Origin: an uncultured Sulfitobacter sp.
Lineage (GTDB): Bacteria; Pseudomonadota; Alphaproteobacteria; Rhodobacterales; Rhodobacteraceae
Length of the DNA: 64,000 nucleotides
Assembly: GCF_947499945.1 (NCBI RefSeq)
Contig: NZ_CANMQD010000001.1
Location: 930,001 to 994,000, forward strand
Direction of reading: 5' to 3'
Positions 7,646-16,985 of the stretch are shown piece by piece. The position numbers and the translations under genes are program-made. The notes below the pieces were generated by a model. That model was not told the origin of the DNA. It worked only from the letters and a program-made list of their open reading frames with translations, and made no database searches. The stretch's first letter is position 1, and the number at the start of each line of letters is the position of its first letter.

Positions 7646-10600
7646 CTACTCTGTCGCGATGCTGGGTTTGCGAAGCATCATCACAAGACCACCAATCAGG
7701 TATCCCAAAAGGGCGACGATAGCGGCACCTACGACAAACAATGCGAACGCCGCCACCATGACAGATTGTCCTGCCAATGTGGGCAGTGCAGCAAGCAGCG
7801 CCGGAAAAAGCACACCCTTAAGCGTCGCATGGCCCAGTGTGAGCGCACCCCATCCCAGAACCAACGCCCAAAGCGCAACCAGACCCAGTTGCAAACCGCG
7901 TGCCCGCGCTCGCATACCGCGTCTCATCGCCGCAATCTGACGGGCAACATCATGTTGCGCCGCTACCAGCGCTGGAACAACCAGCAGCACCAACAGCATT
8001 CCGAACCCAAGGCCGTAAACCAGTGTGATCACCGTGGGTTTTAGAAACTGTGCCTGTTGGCTGCGCTCAAACAGGAGCGGTGCCATGCCCAAGACAGTTG
8101 TGAGCGTCGTCAACATCACAGGGCGCAAACGGTCAGCGGCACCATCTATGATAGACGGGATAAGCCCGCGGTCCTGCGCATATTCATCAATCGTCGTCAC
8201 CAATACAATTGAATCGTTGATGATAATCCCCGTCATTCCCAAAAGGCCGACGACCGTAAACATGCTTAGCGGGACATCCCACGCGTGGTGTCCATAAATT
8301 GTGCCAACCAACCCGAACGGAATAATTGCCATGACAACCAAGGGGCGCGTCCAGCTGCCAAAGACCCATGCAAGCACCAGAAAAATACCAGTTAGACATA
8401 AAATTAGTCCCGTCATTGCATCCTGAAGGAACTGGTCTTCCTGCTCGCTCAGACCTGCGATGCGATATTCCACCTGCAACTCGGAGGCGATGCGCGGCAA
8501 GATATCCTCGGCCAGTGCCGCTCCAATTTCTGTCGCACGGTCGGCGTTGTCCTCGGAGATATCCCCCGTCACCGAGATCAACCGGATCCCGTTCTCGCGC
8601 CGCACGGTGCTAAATCCTGTGCGCTGCTGGACGCTCACGATATCGCTGAGTGCTACATAATTTCCCGCCGCTGTGCGCATCTGGGTACGATCCAGAAAAT
8701 CAGCCGTCAACTCCCCTTCAGGCAACTCAACCCGTATCGTAGCCGACCGCGGGCCGTCGGGATACGTTGCCGCTTCAATCCCACCGAGGCGGTTACGCAA
8801 CACACGCCCAAGCTGATCAATGGTGAAGCCCAGCGCCAATCCTTGCGGCGTCAGGTCTAGAATAAGCTCCTCTTTATCATAGGCGAGGTTGTCCTGAACT
8901 GCACTCACTTCGGGATATTGAAGCAAGGCCGTTTGAAGCGCTTCTGAAGCGTTTTTGAGCGTCTGCGTCTCGGCTCCGTAGAATTCAACCGACAACGCGT
9001 CACCACCCGGACCAGAGCGCCAGCCGCGGAAGCTTACTGTCTCGACTAAGGGATGATTAATCACCTCGTCCTGCAACTGCGCGACAAAAGCAAAGCTTGA
9101 ATAGGGACGCAAATCAGCGTCGATCAATTCAATCGAAATCCCACCAAGCAAATCTGCATCTTTGCCGTCCGCAGCGGACAATCCCCGCCCGCCGTTTCCA
9201 CCGACCTGTGCCATGACATAATCAAGCGGGTTGGTGCCGTGCTCTTCCTCCAACTTGGCTGCTACGGCATCCGTGGCACGCTGCATCTCGCGCATCATCT
9301 CAAGTGTATCGGCACGGGTGGCCCCTTCCGCCATGATGAAATTGCCAGTCACAGAACCGCGCTCGGGCGCGTTGAAGAAGCGCCACTGCACATCGCCCCT
9401 GATGAACAGCGCAACCTGACTGGCCAGCACAACAACAACGCCAGCCAACACCACATAACGCGCCTTGATTACAAGGGCCATAAACGGGCGGAACAGACGC
9501 TCGCGCATCCAAACAAAGCCGCCATTAATCACTGTGGAAGGCGTATCAATCCCATAACGTCCAATGGCCTGCACCATCGCCCGCAGGCGCGCAGGGCGGG
9601 TGGCCAGATACCCGCCGATAAGGACCAGCGTGATCCCAGTCAGGGCCGCTGCACTGCCCGACAACAGACCATAGGCCTCGCTCACATCAGCGCTTGTGAT
9701 CCACAAAAATCCGGAAATTATTCCAAAGATCGCAGCCGTGATAAGCACAGTCGCTACAATCGCAGAGACAATGCCGCCCACAACCAACTTTGACATCGAA
9801 AACTTTGAGCGTTCTTCGATACTCTCCAGAGCATTTTTCATGTGGTGAGGCAGAATTAGAAAACACTCGATCAGGGACGCGATCAAAACGGCAATCACCG
9901 TAAACGGAATATCGCGGATAAGATCACCAAAACGCCCCCCTACAGCCACCAAACCAAAGAACGCGATGATCGTCGTAAGTGTCGCCGCAAATACCGGCAT
10001 CGCCATGCGCTGTGCTGCACCCTCGGCCGCTTCTGCCGCACTCATCCCGCCGAGGCGGTAGCGGTGATCGGCATGTTCTCCAACAACAATCGCATCATCT
10101 ACAACGATGCCCAACGTGATAATAAGACCGAACAGCGAGATCATATTGATCGTCAAGCCACCGAGATACATGAAGGCAATCGAGGCCCCCATCGCAACAG
10201 GAATACCTGCCGCGACCCAAAATGCGGTCCGTGCGTTGAGGAACAAAAACAACAGCGCAAGCACAAGGCCTAACCCCATCAAACCATTGTCGATAAGAAG
10301 ATCAAGACGCCCTGTTATTGCCGCTGCCCGCGTCCGGATCAACTCCACCGACACACCTTCAGGGAGGCCAGCTTGGAGTTCAGCTGCGACCTGTTCGACT
10401 TGCTCTTGAATACCAATGGCATCGCCGCGATCCGAGCGGTCCACCCGTACGGATATCGCCGCATTGCCACCTACGAAAAATCCCATTTCACGGTCAACAC
10501 CTTGCGCGCGAACTGTTGCGATATCACCGACCAACAGCTTTGAGCCGTCGGGATTTGATCGCAGAGTGATGCCTTCGATTTCTTGCGGAGTACGTTTTGC

Positions 10601-11302
10601 TGTCCCTGTGCGCACACGCGCATTCGCACCTGCTACATCACCGGCCGGATCGGCATCGACCTCCTCGGCAATTGCCGCCGCGATTTGCGCCATGCTCACA
10701 TCATAGCCAACAAGTTTTGAGGAGGGCACTTCGACGAGTGTTTGTGGGGCGGCGACACCTTGGATAGTGGTACGCGTGACCCCGGCCGCAAAAAGGCGAG
10801 TCACAAACTCATCTGCAAAGCGGCCCAACTGCTCTGGCCCAACAGGCCCCGTGATCACAACATCGGTGACACGGTCGCGCCATGCACCACGGCGCACATC
10901 GGGTTCCTCGGCCTCTTCTGGCAGTATCGTGATTGCATCGACGGCTGTTTGCACGTCCGCTGCGGCACGCGCCATGTCCCAACCTGGCTCAAATTCAAGC
11001 GAAATCGTGCTGCGTCCTTCACGCGCTGTGCTCGAAGAACTCTCAACGCCTTCAAGGCCCAGCAAAGCAGTCTCGAGTACTTGACTGATTGCCTCATCTA
11101 CATCCTCGGCACCAGCGCCCTGCCACACTGTTGTCACCGAAACATTATCGACAATCACATCAGGAAAAAACTGGGCGCGCATGTTTGGCGCAGCGGTGAC
11201 ACCCGCGACCAACATCAAAACAAGCAGGAGGTTCGCTACGGTCTTATGGCGTGTAAAATAGGAGAGTATCCCGCCTGCTGTTTTTGGAATTGGCCGCGCC
11301 AT
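7646..11302 (-). CDS. RND family efflux permease with extra membrane helices
   Basis: A proton-driven inner-membrane resistance-nodulation-division pump. Typical features are the N-terminal helix followed by a periplasmic porter domain, 'GIPVAMGASIAFMYLGG' (TM3), 'LFGLIITLGIVVDDAIVVGEH' in TM4 with the proton-relay Asp pair, and 'MTGIIINDSIVLVTTIDEYA' in TM10-11. At 1218 residues it is about 150-200 longer than common HAE pumps: an insert with two predicted helices follows TM6 ('LVVGGIVSAIVATVLITAAI', 'AALTGITLVLIGGYLA'), and the C-terminus adds two more. It lies four bases after its adaptor gene. The substrate is unknown and no outer-membrane channel gene is adjacent. Confidence 0.9.
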   Translation of the reverse strand: MARPIPKTAGGILSYFTRHKTVANLLLVLMLVAGVTAAPNMRAQFFPDVIVDNVSVTTVWQGAGAEDVDEAISQVLETALLGLEGVESSSSTAREGRSTISLEFEPGWDMARAAADVQTAVDAITILPEEAEEPDVRRGAWRDRVTDVVITGPVGPEQLGRFADEFVTRLFAAGVTRTTIQGVAAPQTLVEVPSSKLVGYDVSMAQIAAAIAEEVDADPAGDVAGANARVRTGTAKRTPQEIEGITLRSNPDGSKLLVGDIATVRAQGVDREMGFFVGGNAAISVRVDRSDRGDAIGIQEQVEQVAAELQAGLPEGVSVELIRTRAAAITGRLDLLIDNGLMGLGLVLALLFLFLNARTAFWVAAGIPVAMGASIAFMYLGGLTINMISLFGLIITLGIVVDDAIVVGEHADHRYRLGGMSAAEAAEGAAQRMAMPVFAATLTTIIAFFGLVAVGGRFGDLIRDIPFTVIAVLIASLIECFLILPHHMKNALESIEERSKFSMSKLVVGGIVSAIVATVLITAAIFGIISGFLWITSADVSEAYGLLSGSAAALTGITLVLIGGYLATRPARLRAMVQAIGRYGIDTPSTVINGGFVWMRERLFRPFMALVIKARYVVLAGVVVVLASQVALFIRGDVQWRFFNAPERGSVTGNFIMAEGATRADTLEMMREMQRATDAVAAKLEEEHGTNPLDYVMAQVGGNGGRGLSAADGKDADLLGGISIELIDADLRPYSSFAFVAQLQDEVINHPLVETVSFRGWRSGPGGDALSVEFYGAETQTLKNASEALQTALLQYPEVSAVQDNLAYDKEELILDLTPQGLALGFTIDQLGRVLRNRLGGIEAATYPDGPRSATIRVELPEGELTADFLDRTQMRTAAGNYVALSDIVSVQQRTGFSTVRRENGIRLISVTGDISEDNADRATEIGAALAEDILPRIASELQVEYRIAGLSEQEDQFLQDAMTGLILCLTGIFLVLAWVFGSWTRPLVVMAIIPFGLVGTIYGHHAWDVPLSMFTVVGLLGMTGIIINDSIVLVTTIDEYAQDRGLIPSIIDGAADRLRPVMLTTLTTVLGMAPLLFERSQQAQFLKPTVITLVYGLGFGMLLVLLVVPALVAAQHDVARQIAAMRRGMRARARGLQLGLVALWALVLGWGALTLGHATLKGVLFPALLAALPTLAGQSVMVAAFALFVVGAAIVALLGYLIGGLVMMLRKPSIATE

Positions 11303-11305
11303 GCG

Positions 11306-12757
11306 TTATCCCCCCATCCTGCTTTCGATCCGCGCAACAACCTTTGCAGAGACCTTAGCCTCGCTCAGTTGAGCGAGTACGCGGGCCTTGGCATCCTCTG
11401 GCATCCGCTTGTTTGCCTCGACAAAAGCCACGAGTTTCGCACGACGCTCCTCAGTGAGCTCCAGCATCTCGGGCTCTGCTGGCGGCAAAGCACCCCTGCG
11501 CAGCGGTTTAACCGCAATGCCTGCACCCAACAGAGGTGATCGCGCCTCGACGACTTCCCGGCCGACAATATCACCGCGCACCAGAACATCGTCATCCTGA
11601 CGGCGCAGCACGGTGACGCGGGCGGCCTCAAGCCGATCCTCTTCACCCAGCACCAGAACCGTTCCCGCAGCATCAACAGCAGAAGACGGCAGTAAAATTA
11701 CGTTTTCGAGGGGGGGTTCTTGTACACGAGAAGTCACAAAATCTCCGGGTTTGAACCCGACGGGATTCTCAAGGGACGCAAAAACCAGACGGCCGGTTTG
11801 TCCTTCCCCCGCTGCGGCGGAGGTACGCGTCACACGGCCCCGCGCTTCAAGGTCTACCCCCGCAACGTCCAAAGTAACGCGCACATCTGATTTCAAGATG
11901 GAACCATCGGTGTCAAGCAGTCGCGCATATTGCGCAGTGGACAAACGGAAAGAAACCTCGAGGTCGTCAGGGTCTATTAATTCTGCCAGACGCTCGTTTA
12001 TTGTGACCAGCCGCCCTTCCACCACTGTTGCTCCGCTCAAGGTACCATCAAATGGCGCCGTTATGACGGTATCATCCAAGCGCCTCTGAGCCTCTGCCAA
12101 TGCAATCTCTACACGTGCAATTGATGTGGTCGCCTGATCCACACGCGCCTCAGCCTGAGCTAGAGCCTGACGGCGCGCCAGTACTGCTTGTCGCGCAGCA
12201 GATGCCGCAAGTTCCGCTGTTTCTTCGGCAGCAGTCGTACCCACGCCGCGCTGTACCAGATCGGTTTGACGCTTGGCTGCACGCACGCGCAGGTCAGCTT
12301 GCTCTTGGGCAGCTGACAACTCATCTCGGGCTAGTTCTAGCCCGCGTGCGGCATCCCGCGCTTCTGCTTGTGCATCCGCCAAATCACTCTGTCCACGCTG
12401 AAGCGCCGAGAGCGCATCCGCAGGATCAAGTCTGACCAAAACATCGCCAGCTTTGACGACGCCGCCATCCTCGAAGCCATCGGCGAGTCCTATCACACGG
12501 CCCCCATCAGCGGCCCGCAGTTCAAGAGTTCGACGGCTTGCTATTTCGCCAAAACTTTCAAGAACAGGTGATTGCGTGCCCATTTCGGCTTTTACTACAT
12601 TAACGCTAAATACCCGCTCGCGCGCCGGCGGTGCCACCGATGTATCCGCCATCCGCGTTTGAACGGCACCACCAATCATCTGGACAGCCCACACCAGCAA
12701 CCCCAGCGTGACAGCCGCCAGAAACAGACCAATCATACTTTGTCTCAGAAAACGCAT
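11306..12757 (-). CDS. RND efflux periplasmic adaptor subunit (HlyD/MFP family)
   Basis: This is the membrane-fusion partner of the downstream RND pump. From the ATG at 12757 it is 483 residues and begins with a signal anchor ('MIGLFLAAVTLGLLVWAVQM'). It has the lipoyl half-motif 'GGVVKAGDVLVRLDPADA', a long Ala/Gln-rich coiled-coil hairpin (about residues 120-210), then 'DTVITAPFDGTLSGATVVEGRLV' and beta-barrel segments. The ORF-track start 20 residues earlier extends before the signal anchor and is less likely, although the ribosome site here (AACGGATACAGA) is weak. A C-terminal helical tail rich in charged residues follows the usual end of the family. Confidence 0.88.
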   Translation of the reverse strand: MRFLRQSMIGLFLAAVTLGLLVWAVQMIGGAVQTRMADTSVAPPARERVFSVNVVKAEMGTQSPVLESFGEIASRRTLELRAADGGRVIGLADGFEDGGVVKAGDVLVRLDPADALSALQRGQSDLADAQAEARDAARGLELARDELSAAQEQADLRVRAAKRQTDLVQRGVGTTAAEETAELAASAARQAVLARRQALAQAEARVDQATTSIARVEIALAEAQRRLDDTVITAPFDGTLSGATVVEGRLVTINERLAELIDPDDLEVSFRLSTAQYARLLDTDGSILKSDVRVTLDVAGVDLEARGRVTRTSAAAGEGQTGRLVFASLENPVGFKPGDFVTSRVQEPPLENVILLPSSAVDAAGTVLVLGEEDRLEAARVTVLRRQDDDVLVRGDIVGREVVEARSPLLGAGIAVKPLRRGALPPAEPEMLELTEERRAKLVAFVEANKRMPEDAKARVLAQLSEAKVSAKVVARIESRMGG

Positions 12758-12892
12758 TCTGTATCCGTTATATCCAGTTGATAGAGATTTAATGCGGCAT
12801 TGCAGTTTGCCAATCAAACCTTATACGCACACTGTTCAAATTTCCGTCACTTTTTTCTGTAACGTATTTACACAAACCCAAGCGATATCGCC

Positions 12893-13435
12893 CTATTTGC
12901 GGCGGTGGTGCTCATCCAGACGGGGCAAAATCTCGACAAAGTTACAAGGGCGGTGCCGGTAATCGAGCTGCTTTTCCAAAATTTCGTCCCAAGCGTCTTT
13001 GCAGGCGCCCGGACTGCCTGGCAACGCGAACAGATAAGTACCGTTGGACACCCCACCCGTCGCACGCGACTGAACTGCGCTGGTGCCAATTTTCTGCATC
13101 GACACGATAGTAAAGATTGTGCCGAACGCATCAATCTCTTTTTCATAAACGTCACGGTGGGCCTCGACCGTTACATCGCGCCCTGTCAGACCTGTGCCAC
13201 CTGTTGAGATCACAACATCAATCTGCGGATCAGCGCACCACTTGCGCAGCTGCTCGGCGATATCGACTCGCTCATCGCGCAGAATTTTGCGGTCTGCCAG
13301 TATATGCCCTGCCGCTGCAATCCGGTTAACCAGCACATCACCCGAGCGGTCCTCCTCGATGCTGCGCGTGTCAGACACGGTGAGCACGGCAATCCGCACC
13401 GCGATAAAATCTTTGTTCTCGTCTATTCTGCTCAT
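12893..13435 (-). CDS. moaB: Molybdenum cofactor biosynthesis protein B
   Basis: This 180-residue MoaB/MogA-family protein adenylylates molybdopterin before molybdenum insertion, or is the structural equivalent of that enzyme. It has 'AVLTVSDTRSIEEDRSGDVL', the hallmark 'VISTGGTGLTGRDVT', 'GTSAVQSRATGGV' and 'LFALPGSPGACKDAWDEIL'. It is the third gene of a udg-lysE-moaB transcript, three bases after the lysE stop. Other cofactor genes (moaD, moaE) lie about 17 kb away in this window. Confidence 0.92.
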   Translation of the reverse strand: MSRIDENKDFIAVRIAVLTVSDTRSIEEDRSGDVLVNRIAAAGHILADRKILRDERVDIAEQLRKWCADPQIDVVISTGGTGLTGRDVTVEAHRDVYEKEIDAFGTIFTIVSMQKIGTSAVQSRATGGVSNGTYLFALPGSPGACKDAWDEILEKQLDYRHRPCNFVEILPRLDEHHRRK

Positions 13436-13438
13436 CGC

Positions 13439-14044
13439 CTACTCCATCACCGCAAGACGCGCGGCCAATGCTGCATAAATGCTGCCAGTGACATAGCCCA
13501 AAATCTTGGACGATTTCACCAGTTTTGCGCCCAGCGTCCCCGCATATGCGCCAACCATTCCGTTGACCACAAAGCCACCCAGCGCGATCATCGCGCCAAA
13601 GGCAAGGAACTGCGCAAATACAGGCCCCGCTTCGGGAACGACAAATTGGGGAATAAAGGCAAGAACGAACCAGATCACTTTGAAATTGCTCAGGTTCGTG
13701 AAAAAGCCAGCGCGAAAAGCCCTTAGCGGAGACATGCCTGCACCGCGCGCTTTGACGGTGCTGCTGCGGAATGCCTGAACTGCGAGGTACAGCAGATAAG
13801 CCACGCCGACCCAGCGGATCATTTCAAACGCCCATGGAAATGCGCCCACGACTGCCCCAAGGCCCAGCCCTGCTATTGTTACATGAACGAAGGCACCTGC
13901 ACTCACGCCCGCACTTGCCGCCCATGCCGCCTGACGGCCAGCGTGCATGCCTTGCGCAAGGCACAGCATCATATCGGGTCCAGGCGTAAAATTTAGGGCC
14001 AGCGCCGCTGGCACAAAGGCCAAAAGAACTACCGGATCTATCAC
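13439..14044 (-). CDS. LysE family translocator
   Basis: This 201-residue inner-membrane protein has about six helices and the LysE/RhtB start 'VLLAFVPAALALNFTPGPDMMLCLAQGM', including the conserved 'NFTPGPDM' motif. The family exports amino acids or homoserine lactones; the substrate here is unknown. It starts with GTG, overlapping the udg stop by four bases (GTGA), so the two are coupled. Confidence 0.9.
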   Translation of the reverse strand: MIDPVVLLAFVPAALALNFTPGPDMMLCLAQGMHAGRQAAWAASAGVSAGAFVHVTIAGLGLGAVVGAFPWAFEMIRWVGVAYLLYLAVQAFRSSTVKARGAGMSPLRAFRAGFFTNLSNFKVIWFVLAFIPQFVVPEAGPVFAQFLAFGAMIALGGFVVNGMVGAYAGTLGAKLVKSSKILGYVTGSIYAALAARLAVME

Positions 14045-14817
14045 TTATCCACAGCCGCTTTGAGGCTTAACAAATCCGCCCAAGCATCTCGCTTTGCATC
14101 CGTATTTCGCAGCAGATATGCAGGATGGCACATCGGTAAGGCAGGTTTATCCACAGCTTGCGTCCAGTGCCCCCGCAACCGTGTGATGCCGCGTTTTGCG
14201 AGTAAGGCCTGACAGGCCCAATTGCCCATAATGACCAGCACCTTAGGGTCAGCCAATGCGATATGGCGCAGCAGAAACGGTTTCATCATCGCAATCTCTT
14301 CAGGCTTGGGGTCGCGGTTGTGAGGGGGACGCCATGGCAGAGTGTTTGTAATATAGATCGGCGCATCGGCATTCGTACGCCCCATGCCGATAGCTGCAAA
14401 CATCTTGTCCAAAAGTACACCCGACGCACCAACAAACGGCTTGCCAATACGATCCTCATCCCGGCCCGGTGCTTCTCCAATGATCATAACAGGTGCCCCG
14501 GCAATACCGTCAGAGAACACCATATTTCGCGCACCGCGTTTCAGATCGCACAACTCAAATGCTTCCATCGCCGCGCGCAGAGCTTCCAGACTGTCGGCAC
14601 CATTTGCCGCCGCTTCGGCTTCTGCCACCGCGTCGCGGCTCTCCATCTTGACGGGACCCCGTGTGAGGTGGGGCTTGGGGTTCGCTTGCTTTGGCTTGGC
14701 AAGTTTGTCTGGCAAAGCATAGCGGTCCACAGGCATATCGCTGATGCACTCATCCGCGCCCAGCTCAATCTGCCACTCCAAAAGCGCACGCGCCGTGTGA
14801 AACTCAACTGATTCCAT
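14041..14817 (-). CDS. Uracil-DNA glycosylase, family 4-like, without the usual Fe-S cysteines
   Basis: The enzyme removes uracil from DNA. Motif A 'MIIGEAPGRDEDRIGKPFVGASG' and motif B 'HPAYLLRN' place it with family 4 glycosylases. The cysteines that normally bind the 4Fe-4S cluster are largely replaced: the usual CRPP is 'WRPPHNRDP', the following ACRP position is 'AMMKPFL', and the N-terminal CxxC is only 'ELCDLK'. The first 80 residues form an extra, charged N-terminal region. It is divergent from pyrB and heads the udg-lysE-moaB transcript. Two perfect DnaA-box sequences lie inside its 3' end. Confidence 0.85.
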   Translation of the reverse strand: MESVEFHTARALLEWQIELGADECISDMPVDRYALPDKLAKPKQANPKPHLTRGPVKMESRDAVAEAEAAANGADSLEALRAAMEAFELCDLKRGARNMVFSDGIAGAPVMIIGEAPGRDEDRIGKPFVGASGVLLDKMFAAIGMGRTNADAPIYITNTLPWRPPHNRDPKPEEIAMMKPFLLRHIALADPKVLVIMGNWACQALLAKRGITRLRGHWTQAVDKPALPMCHPAYLLRNTDAKRDAWADLLSLKAAVDK

Positions 14818-14924
14818 GCCGACACTCTACGCCTCTGGACAACAGATCAAAATGCCTCATGCACCGCTTCTTGCCCGTCTGCGCCCGCCTCCCTATAACA
14901 GCGCAAACAGCGTAAGGTTTCCTC

Positions 14925-15863
14925 ATGAGCTTCCCCCACCGTCACCTGCTTGGTATCGAGCCGCTGCATCCCACCGAAATCACGACTTTGTTGGACCTCG
15001 CCGACAGCTATGCCGAGCAGAACCGCATGCCGGACAAGCACGGATCGGCGCTCAAAGGGCTGACACAGATCAACATGTTCTTCGAGAATTCGACCCGCAC
15101 CCAGGCAAGCTTTGAGATTGCGGGTAAGCGGCTGGGCGCTGATGTGATGAACATGGCGATGCAGGCATCTTCAATTAAAAAGGGCGAGACCCTGATTGAT
15201 ACCGCCATGACACTGAATGCAATGCATCCAGACCTGCTTGTCGTGCGTCATCCGCAATCGGGAGCTGTGGATCTACTGGCTGAAAAAGTGAACTGCGCCG
15301 TCCTCAATGCCGGTGACGGACGCCATGAACACCCGACCCAAGCGCTGCTTGATGCGCTTACCATCCGCCGTGCCAAGGGTCGCCTGCACCGCCTGTCGAT
15401 CGCCATCTGCGGAGATATCGCGCACAGCCGCGTGGCACGGTCCAATATCATGTTGTTGGGCAAGATGGAGAACCGCATCCGCCTGATCGCACCGCCCACC
15501 CTGATGCCCTCGGGCATTGGCAAATTTGGCGTAGAGGTGTTCGACAACATGGAAGAAGGGCTGAAAGATGTAGATGTCGTCATGATGCTACGCTTGCAAA
15601 AAGAGCGCATGGATGGCGGGTTTATCCCCAGCGAAAGGGAGTATTACCACCGTTTTGGCCTTGATGAGGCAAAGTTATCCCACGCCAAGCCAGACGCGAT
15701 TGTCATGCACCCCGGTCCGATGAACCGTGGTGTCGAAATTGACGGTACATTGGCCGATGACATCAACCGCAGCGTCATTCAGGATCAGGTAGAGATGGGC
15801 GTTGCAGTGCGCATGGCCGCGATGGACCTGCTAGCGCGCAATCTGGCTGCCAATCGCGCATGA
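14925..15863 (+). CDS. pyrB: Aspartate carbamoyltransferase catalytic subunit
   Basis: The enzyme condenses carbamoyl phosphate and aspartate in pyrimidine synthesis. The 312-residue protein has the carbamoyl-phosphate motif '[19 protein letters not shown]' (STRT at residues 56-59), '[18 protein letters not shown]', '[13 protein letters not shown]' and '[12 protein letters not shown]'. The length fits the catalytic chain; no pyrI regulatory subunit is present. Its stop overlaps the next gene by four bases, opening a chain of overlapping small genes that leads to a dihydroorotase homologue. Confidence 0.96.
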   Translation: MSFPHRHLLGIEPLHPTEITTLLDLADSYAEQNRMPDKHGSALKGLTQINMFFENSTRTQASFEIAGKRLGADVMNMAMQASSIKKGETLIDTAMTLNAMHPDLLVVRHPQSGAVDLLAEKVNCAVLNAGDGRHEHPTQALLDALTIRRAKGRLHRLSIAICGDIAHSRVARSNIMLLGKMENRIRLIAPPTLMPSGIGKFGVEVFDNMEEGLKDVDVVMMLRLQKERMDGGFIPSEREYYHRFGLDEAKLSHAKPDAIVMHPGPMNRGVEIDGTLADDINRSVIQDQVEMGVAVRMAAMDLLARNLAANRA

Positions 15864-16354
15864 CCACATCAAGTTTTTGGGATAAGCTATTAGAGGCAGA
15901 TGAAAAAATACTTTGGTCGGGTCGCCCCCAACCAAAATTTCACTGGCGCAACTGGCGCTTTTTTGGCCCCGCCCCAATGGCCGCAGTCGGGCTTCTGGCG
16001 GCGGCGTGGTTCATCATATACACAACGGGAAGTGAGGGTGATATGTGGTTGCTGGTCCTGCCCGCGCTGCTAGTCCTCATCCCGCTTCGCGCGACACAGC
16101 AACAGCTGCGCACTTATAGAGCGACCCGCTATGCATTGACTGACAAGCGTGTGCTTTTCTTCAAAGTCGAGGGATCTGAAACCCGCGTTGCTGCGCACCC
16201 GCGCAGTGCGATGATCCCCCCGATCGTGCAGAACACACTTCCCTCCAGCGTGAGTTTCCTAAGGCATGGCCCGAAAAAGGTCGATGTTTTGGGGTTTGAC
16301 TTCATCCAAGGTGCCGACGACTTACTGCCGCACCTCAAGCAGGCCGCGAAATGA
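15860..16354 (+). CDS. Small membrane protein with bacterial PH-like domain
   Basis: The 164-residue protein has an N-terminal segment '[20 protein letters not shown]', two membrane helices (about residues 35-55 and 60-75), then '[20 protein letters not shown]', the usual look of the bacterial PH (DUF304/bPH2) family: 'ILWSGRP' before the helices and 'YALTDKRV' after. The function of these domains is unknown. Start and stop both overlap neighbours by four bases, so it is translated with pyrB. A link to pyrimidine synthesis is suggested only by position. Confidence 0.7.
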   Translation: MTTSSFWDKLLEADEKILWSGRPQPKFHWRNWRFFGPAPMAAVGLLAAAWFIIYTTGSEGDMWLLVLPALLVLIPLRATQQQLRTYRATRYALTDKRVLFFKVEGSETRVAAHPRSAMIPPIVQNTLPSSVSFLRHGPKKVDVLGFDFIQGADDLLPHLKQAAK

Positions 16355-16884
16355 CAAAAATTCTGATCCCCAGCGCGGAGCATGGCACAATCCGCGTCTT
16401 TGCGATCTCGCGCCCGATTGCGGATATGGCTCACGCTCTCAAGCAACAACACAAGACTGCGATCGCTTCCGTGTTGTTGGGCCATGAGGTGTCGCAGGAT
16501 GATATAGAATTATTTGCCCTATCTGATTTGACAGGTATCGGCCTTCACGGCTACCTCGCAGAAGGGTATGATGTTGACAAAGATACCCTGCGCCAAGACT
16601 TTACACGACTTGAAGCGCTTGACGGATATGTCCTGCTTGTCTTCTCGAAAGTGAGTGCAAAGGGAGATGTGACACTTACGCCGACCCATGACCTGACGCT
16701 CATCGGCACCTATGCCGAGCCAAAGGCAAAACACATAGCACCGCCGATCGTGACTGATGCATCCAAGCTTTACTCCGGCGTTTCTCAAGATCCGAAAGCA
16801 CCGCAACGGTCACGGGCAGGCAGTGCCTTTACAGCGGCGGCAGTCCTGCTCACCCTTCTCATAATATGGTGGATATTGCGATGA
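16351..16884 (+). CDS. Hypothetical tail-anchored protein in the pyr operon
   Basis: The 177-residue product has a soluble alpha/beta N-terminal domain ('[20 protein letters not shown]', 'DYVLLVF'-like strands) and a single C-terminal helix 'AFTAAAVLLTLLIIWWILR' ending at the last residue, the layout of a tail-anchored protein with a cytoplasmic head. I do not recognise the family. It overlaps both neighbours by four bases, between the PH-like gene and a 34-residue peptide gene. Confidence 0.7.
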   Translation: MTKILIPSAEHGTIRVFAISRPIADMAHALKQQHKTAIASVLLGHEVSQDDIELFALSDLTGIGLHGYLAEGYDVDKDTLRQDFTRLEALDGYVLLVFSKVSAKGDVTLTPTHDLTLIGTYAEPKAKHIAPPIVTDASKLYSGVSQDPKAPQRSRAGSAFTAAAVLLTLLIIWWILR

Positions 16885-16985
16885 AAGAACCCAAACCCGA
16901 TCCAAAGATGTCTGGCCGCGTCGCTACGATAGCGCTTCTTGTGGCCTTTGCAGTGGCCGCAGGCATGGTCTGGTTGGCGGGATGA
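16881..16985 (+). CDS. 34-residue single-helix membrane peptide
   Basis: Too short for the ORF track. ATG at 16881 overlaps the previous stop (ATGA) and its own TGA at 16983 overlaps the next ATG. The peptide is a charged head (MKEPKPDPKMSGR) and one helix 'VATIALLVAFAVAAGMVWLA'. The exact four-base overlaps on both sides and the hydrophobic composition support a real gene. The role is unknown; a small helper of the neighbouring membrane proteins is a guess. Confidence 0.65.
   Translation: MKEPKPDPKMSGRVATIALLVAFAVAAGMVWLAG

Noticed and set aside
10742-11539. 265-residue plus-strand ORF opposite the RND pump and adaptor genes
   Set aside because: It is antisense to two clearly coding genes, crosses their boundary, and its translation looks like random antisense sequence with many Cys, His and Arg and no family pattern.
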